6,382 bases of DNA from contig JACQRQ010000025.1 in NCBI GenBank assembly GCA_016206405.1, forward strand, positions 1 to 6,382, written 5' to 3'. Below the pieces are notes generated by a model. It did no database searches. It saw only the letters and a list, made by a program, of their open reading frames with translations, and was not told the origin of the DNA. Source of the stretch: Elusimicrobiota bacterium (GTDB taxonomy: Bacteria; Elusimicrobiota; Elusimicrobia; O2-12-FULL-59-9). This document shows positions 4,951-6,382 of this stretch, in pieces. Numbering within the stretch: position 1 is the first letter of the stretch; every line of letters starts with the position of its first letter. A program made the translations under genes and the position numbers.

Positions 4951-5210
4951 GCTGGGAGCTCGTTTTCACGCGGGATGCCTGCAAAGATGCAAAGAAGATT
5001 CAGGTCGCGGGACTTCAGGCTCGCGTGGATGCGCTTCTCGCGATACTGCGCGCAAATCCTTTCCAAAATCCTCCCCCCTACGAAAAACTTGTCGGGGATC
5101 TCGCCGGCGCTTATTCAAGACGCATCAACATCAAGCATCGTCTCGTCTACCAAGTTTTTAAACCCAAGCGGACAGTAAAAATATTACGCATGTGGACCCA
5201 CTACGAATAA
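4926..5210 (+). CDS. yoeB: YoeB/Txe-family mRNA interferase toxin
   Basis: A toxin of the YoeB/Txe family, which cleaves mRNA in the ribosomal A site. Family motifs are all present: PPYEKLVGDLAGAYSRRI (50-67), HRLVYQV (71-77) and the C-terminal RMWTHYE. E53, R72, H92 and Y93 correspond to the E. coli YoeB catalytic set (E46, R65, H83, Y84), so the toxin looks intact. Residues are numbered from the GTG at 4926, which overlaps yefM by 25 nt and gives 94 residues. The family usually starts just before W-x-x-x-F, so a CTG at 4944, with AAGAGG 5 nt upstream (giving LVSWELVF), is a possible real start. No ATG exists in the right place. Expression is coupled to yefM. No clear terminator is visible in the 78 bp before the convergent SWIM gene. 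Confidence 0.92.
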   Translation: MLQEAALVSWELVFTRDACKDAKKIQVAGLQARVDALLAILRANPFQNPPPYEKLVGDLAGAYSRRINIKHRLVYQVFKPKRTVKILRMWTHYE

Positions 5211-5288
5211 GGACTCGCAGGCCGGACGCGCAGAGGACTCCCCCCACCTTCCCTCAAACCGTTTGGCGGGTACCCAATATCCCGAAGA

Positions 5289-6104
5289 TCACCGGTACCG
5301 GCCCATCCGCTTTTTAGACCGGCGACCGCCCTTGCCCGCCCGGATATTGCGCAACGTAGTCCTGTGTTGTTTCCCGTTCATTGGAGAGGGCGAGAGCTCG
5401 ATCCCGAACACCTCCTCGATATTCCCGTCCGAGAGCTTCTTGTGCTTGCCGCCTTTCTTGCCCCTGGCGATGACGCTACCGGCCTGCGCCGAGCCGACGA
5501 GTTCCTCGTGATTGACGCCGCGCAGCAGGAATAGGAGCTCCGGCTTTTCATCCAGGCGCGCGCCCACTCCGTACAACACCCCCGCCACGTGCTTGCACAT
5601 CTCGGCCCAGTCCGGACAAGAGCAGTGTAATGCAATTTCCTTCGGCAACGGAAAGAGCCCTCTGTCGCGGTCGGTTACCACCTCCATAACGCGCTCCGAG
5701 AGCCTTCCGCGCAGAAGGTCCAGGAGGGAAGCGACTTTCCCTCCGCAGCGCTCCTTCATCGCTTTCCACCGGTCGCCCGGGAGCGTCTTCATCTTCACTT
5801 TGACCTCGTAGAGATGGGAGCCTATCACCTTGGCCTGCACCTCGCCCTTCTTGATATCGAGGTGGCAGACCGAGCCGTTGCGGACGTATGTCCGGCCGCG
5901 AGGCAGGCGGTTTTCGTAGTCGCTGAACTTTTCGAGGTGCTCGCACCAAGCCTTGCCCCAAAAGGTGCGCGCGATCTGCCGGCCCTCGACGCGGACCGGC
6001 GAGACTTCCACTCCCTTGTTGCGCAGCTTCTTCATTTGCAGGATCGCCTTGCGCCGCCGCTGCGCTACCGGCACGTATGGACTCCATCCATATCCCCAAG
6101 CCAT
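5289..6104 (-). CDS. SWIM zinc-finger protein
   Basis: A 271-residue protein with a SWIM zinc finger: C161, C163, C170 and H172 in HCSCPDWAEMCKH (CxCx6CxH). The N-terminal part (about 45-110: TFWGKAWCEHLEKFSDYENR, then RGRTYVRNGSV and a basic beta region) is typical of the bacterial SWIM proteins that accompany SNF2 helicases. The C-terminal third is strongly basic (214-222 and 257-271), suggesting nucleic-acid contact. The ATG at 6104 has AAGGAGG 6 nt upstream, and that site overlaps the stop of the helicase gene, so the two are co-translated. The likely role is to help the SNF2 ATPase on DNA; the exact process (repair or remodelling) is not known for this family. Length is on the short side for the family. 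Confidence 0.88.
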   Translation of the reverse strand: MAWGYGWSPYVPVAQRRRKAILQMKKLRNKGVEVSPVRVEGRQIARTFWGKAWCEHLEKFSDYENRLPRGRTYVRNGSVCHLDIKKGEVQAKVIGSHLYEVKVKMKTLPGDRWKAMKERCGGKVASLLDLLRGRLSERVMEVVTDRDRGLFPLPKEIALHCSCPDWAEMCKHVAGVLYGVGARLDEKPELLFLLRGVNHEELVGSAQAGSVIARGKKGGKHKKLSDGNIEEVFGIELSPSPMNGKQHRTTLRNIRAGKGGRRSKKRMGRYR

Positions 6105-6118
6105 TCCGCTCCTCCTTA
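6105..6118 (-). promoter_or_regulatory. Ribosome site overlapping the helicase stop codon
   Basis: On the minus strand TAAGGAGG merges the TAA stop of the SNF2 gene with the Shine-Dalgarno of the SWIM gene, 6 nt before its ATG. This points to coupled translation and fixes the SWIM start. Confidence 0.7.
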
Positions 6119-6382
6119 CTCGTCGCCTGCAACAGCGATTCGATGCACGTCGAGCGCGACAAATTTAAGCAGTTCGTCGTCCTTCATCTCCGTCATCATC
6201 GCCTGCCCCCCGGTCTCCAGAAGGTCCTTGGCAAGCGCCGTCTTGTCGCGGATCAGAGCGTCTATCTTCTCCTCGTTCGTGCCTCGGCAGACGAACTTGT
6301 GCACCATGACGTTTCTCTTCTGTCCGATGCGGAAAGCGCGGTCGGTGGCCTGGTTTTCCACCGCCGGGTTCCACCAGCGGTC
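6116..6382 (-). CDS. SNF2-family DEAD/H ATPase, C-terminal fragment (cut by window edge)
   Basis: The frame is open to the right edge of the window. Its first residues are DRWWNPAVENQATDRAFRIG, the signature of SNF2 helicase motifs Va-VI (WWNP, then QATDRAFRIGQ; the Arg in DRAFRIGQ is the arginine finger region). It continues QKRNVMVHKFVCRGTNEEKI and ends in the helical tail with ELLKFVALD. These are the closing 88 residues of a SNF2/Rad54-like ATPase that moves along double-stranded DNA; the ATP-binding lobe lies outside the window. The apparent GTG start at 6361 is only an internal valine. The stop at 6116 is 11 nt before the SWIM protein it is paired with. Order here is SNF2 first, SWIM second. 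Confidence 0.93.
   Translation of the reverse strand, partial: DRWWNPAVENQATDRAFRIGQKRNVMVHKFVCRGTNEEKIDALIRDKTALAKDLLETGGQAMMTEMKDDELLKFVALDVHRIAVAGDE

Noticed and set aside
5211..5301. Terminator between yoeB and the SWIM gene, including the CCGGTACCGG palindrome at 5292-5301
   Set aside because: The palindrome lies within the SWIM coding end and no stem plus T-tract is seen in the 78-bp gap.
5548..6162. 204-residue minus-strand frame overlapping the SWIM gene
   Set aside because: It is in another frame of the SWIM gene; the SWIM protein has the zinc-binding motif and a ribosome site, this one has neither.

Overview
The window reads as a piece of a bacterial chromosome, moderately GC-rich, rich in toxin-antitoxin (TA) genes, and with one core gene (rimO) that gives the only taxonomic hint. 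RimO's wording (for example EIPEVDAYFGTGDLP, RIGDF in the TRAM domain) resembles the Bacteroidota/Chlorobiota-type enzyme as I remember it. However, several genes here carry strong AGGAGG-type ribosome sites and sigma70-like promoters, which is unlike typical Bacteroidota. I would call it an unplaced bacterium, possibly a candidate phylum or Elusimicrobiota-like lineage, with low confidence.

Layout, left to right. (1) 1-443, minus strand: an AbrB-type antitoxin with a clear promoter and ribosome site, followed after a 1-nt gap by the first 35 codons of a RelE-like toxin cut off by the window edge. (2) 498-1808, minus: rimO, complete, with an extended -10 promoter in front of it. (3) 1923-3782, minus: a secreted or periplasmic TPR protein with a large unrecognised C-terminal region. 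(4) 3859-4626, minus: a second AbrB/RelE-like TA pair, but here antitoxin and toxin are separated by 158 nt. That gap holds three perfect inverted repeats and is bounded by CCCGAA/TTCGGG inverted termini flanked by direct TTAG copies. Removing the 147-bp body and one TTAG copy leaves a 7-nt antitoxin-to-toxin gap, so I read it as a MITE-like insertion inside a TA operon. (5) 4673-5210, plus: a divergent YefM/YoeB pair whose promoter spacer is filled by a palindromic operator and whose mRNA may be leaderless. (6) 5289-6382, minus: the C-terminal end of a SNF2-family helicase and, 11 nt later, a short SWIM zinc-finger protein, forming a coupled operon.

How it fits together: three type II TA modules lie within about 5.2 kb, two of them of the same AbrB + RelE-like kind. 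The 142-bp gap between the second AbrB gene and yefM holds two back-to-back promoters, each covered by its own palindrome, which suggests both modules repress themselves. The most notable item is the small palindrome-rich element that has split one TA operon while preserving the antitoxin's stop codon. No stretch of more than 300 bases lacks a gene.
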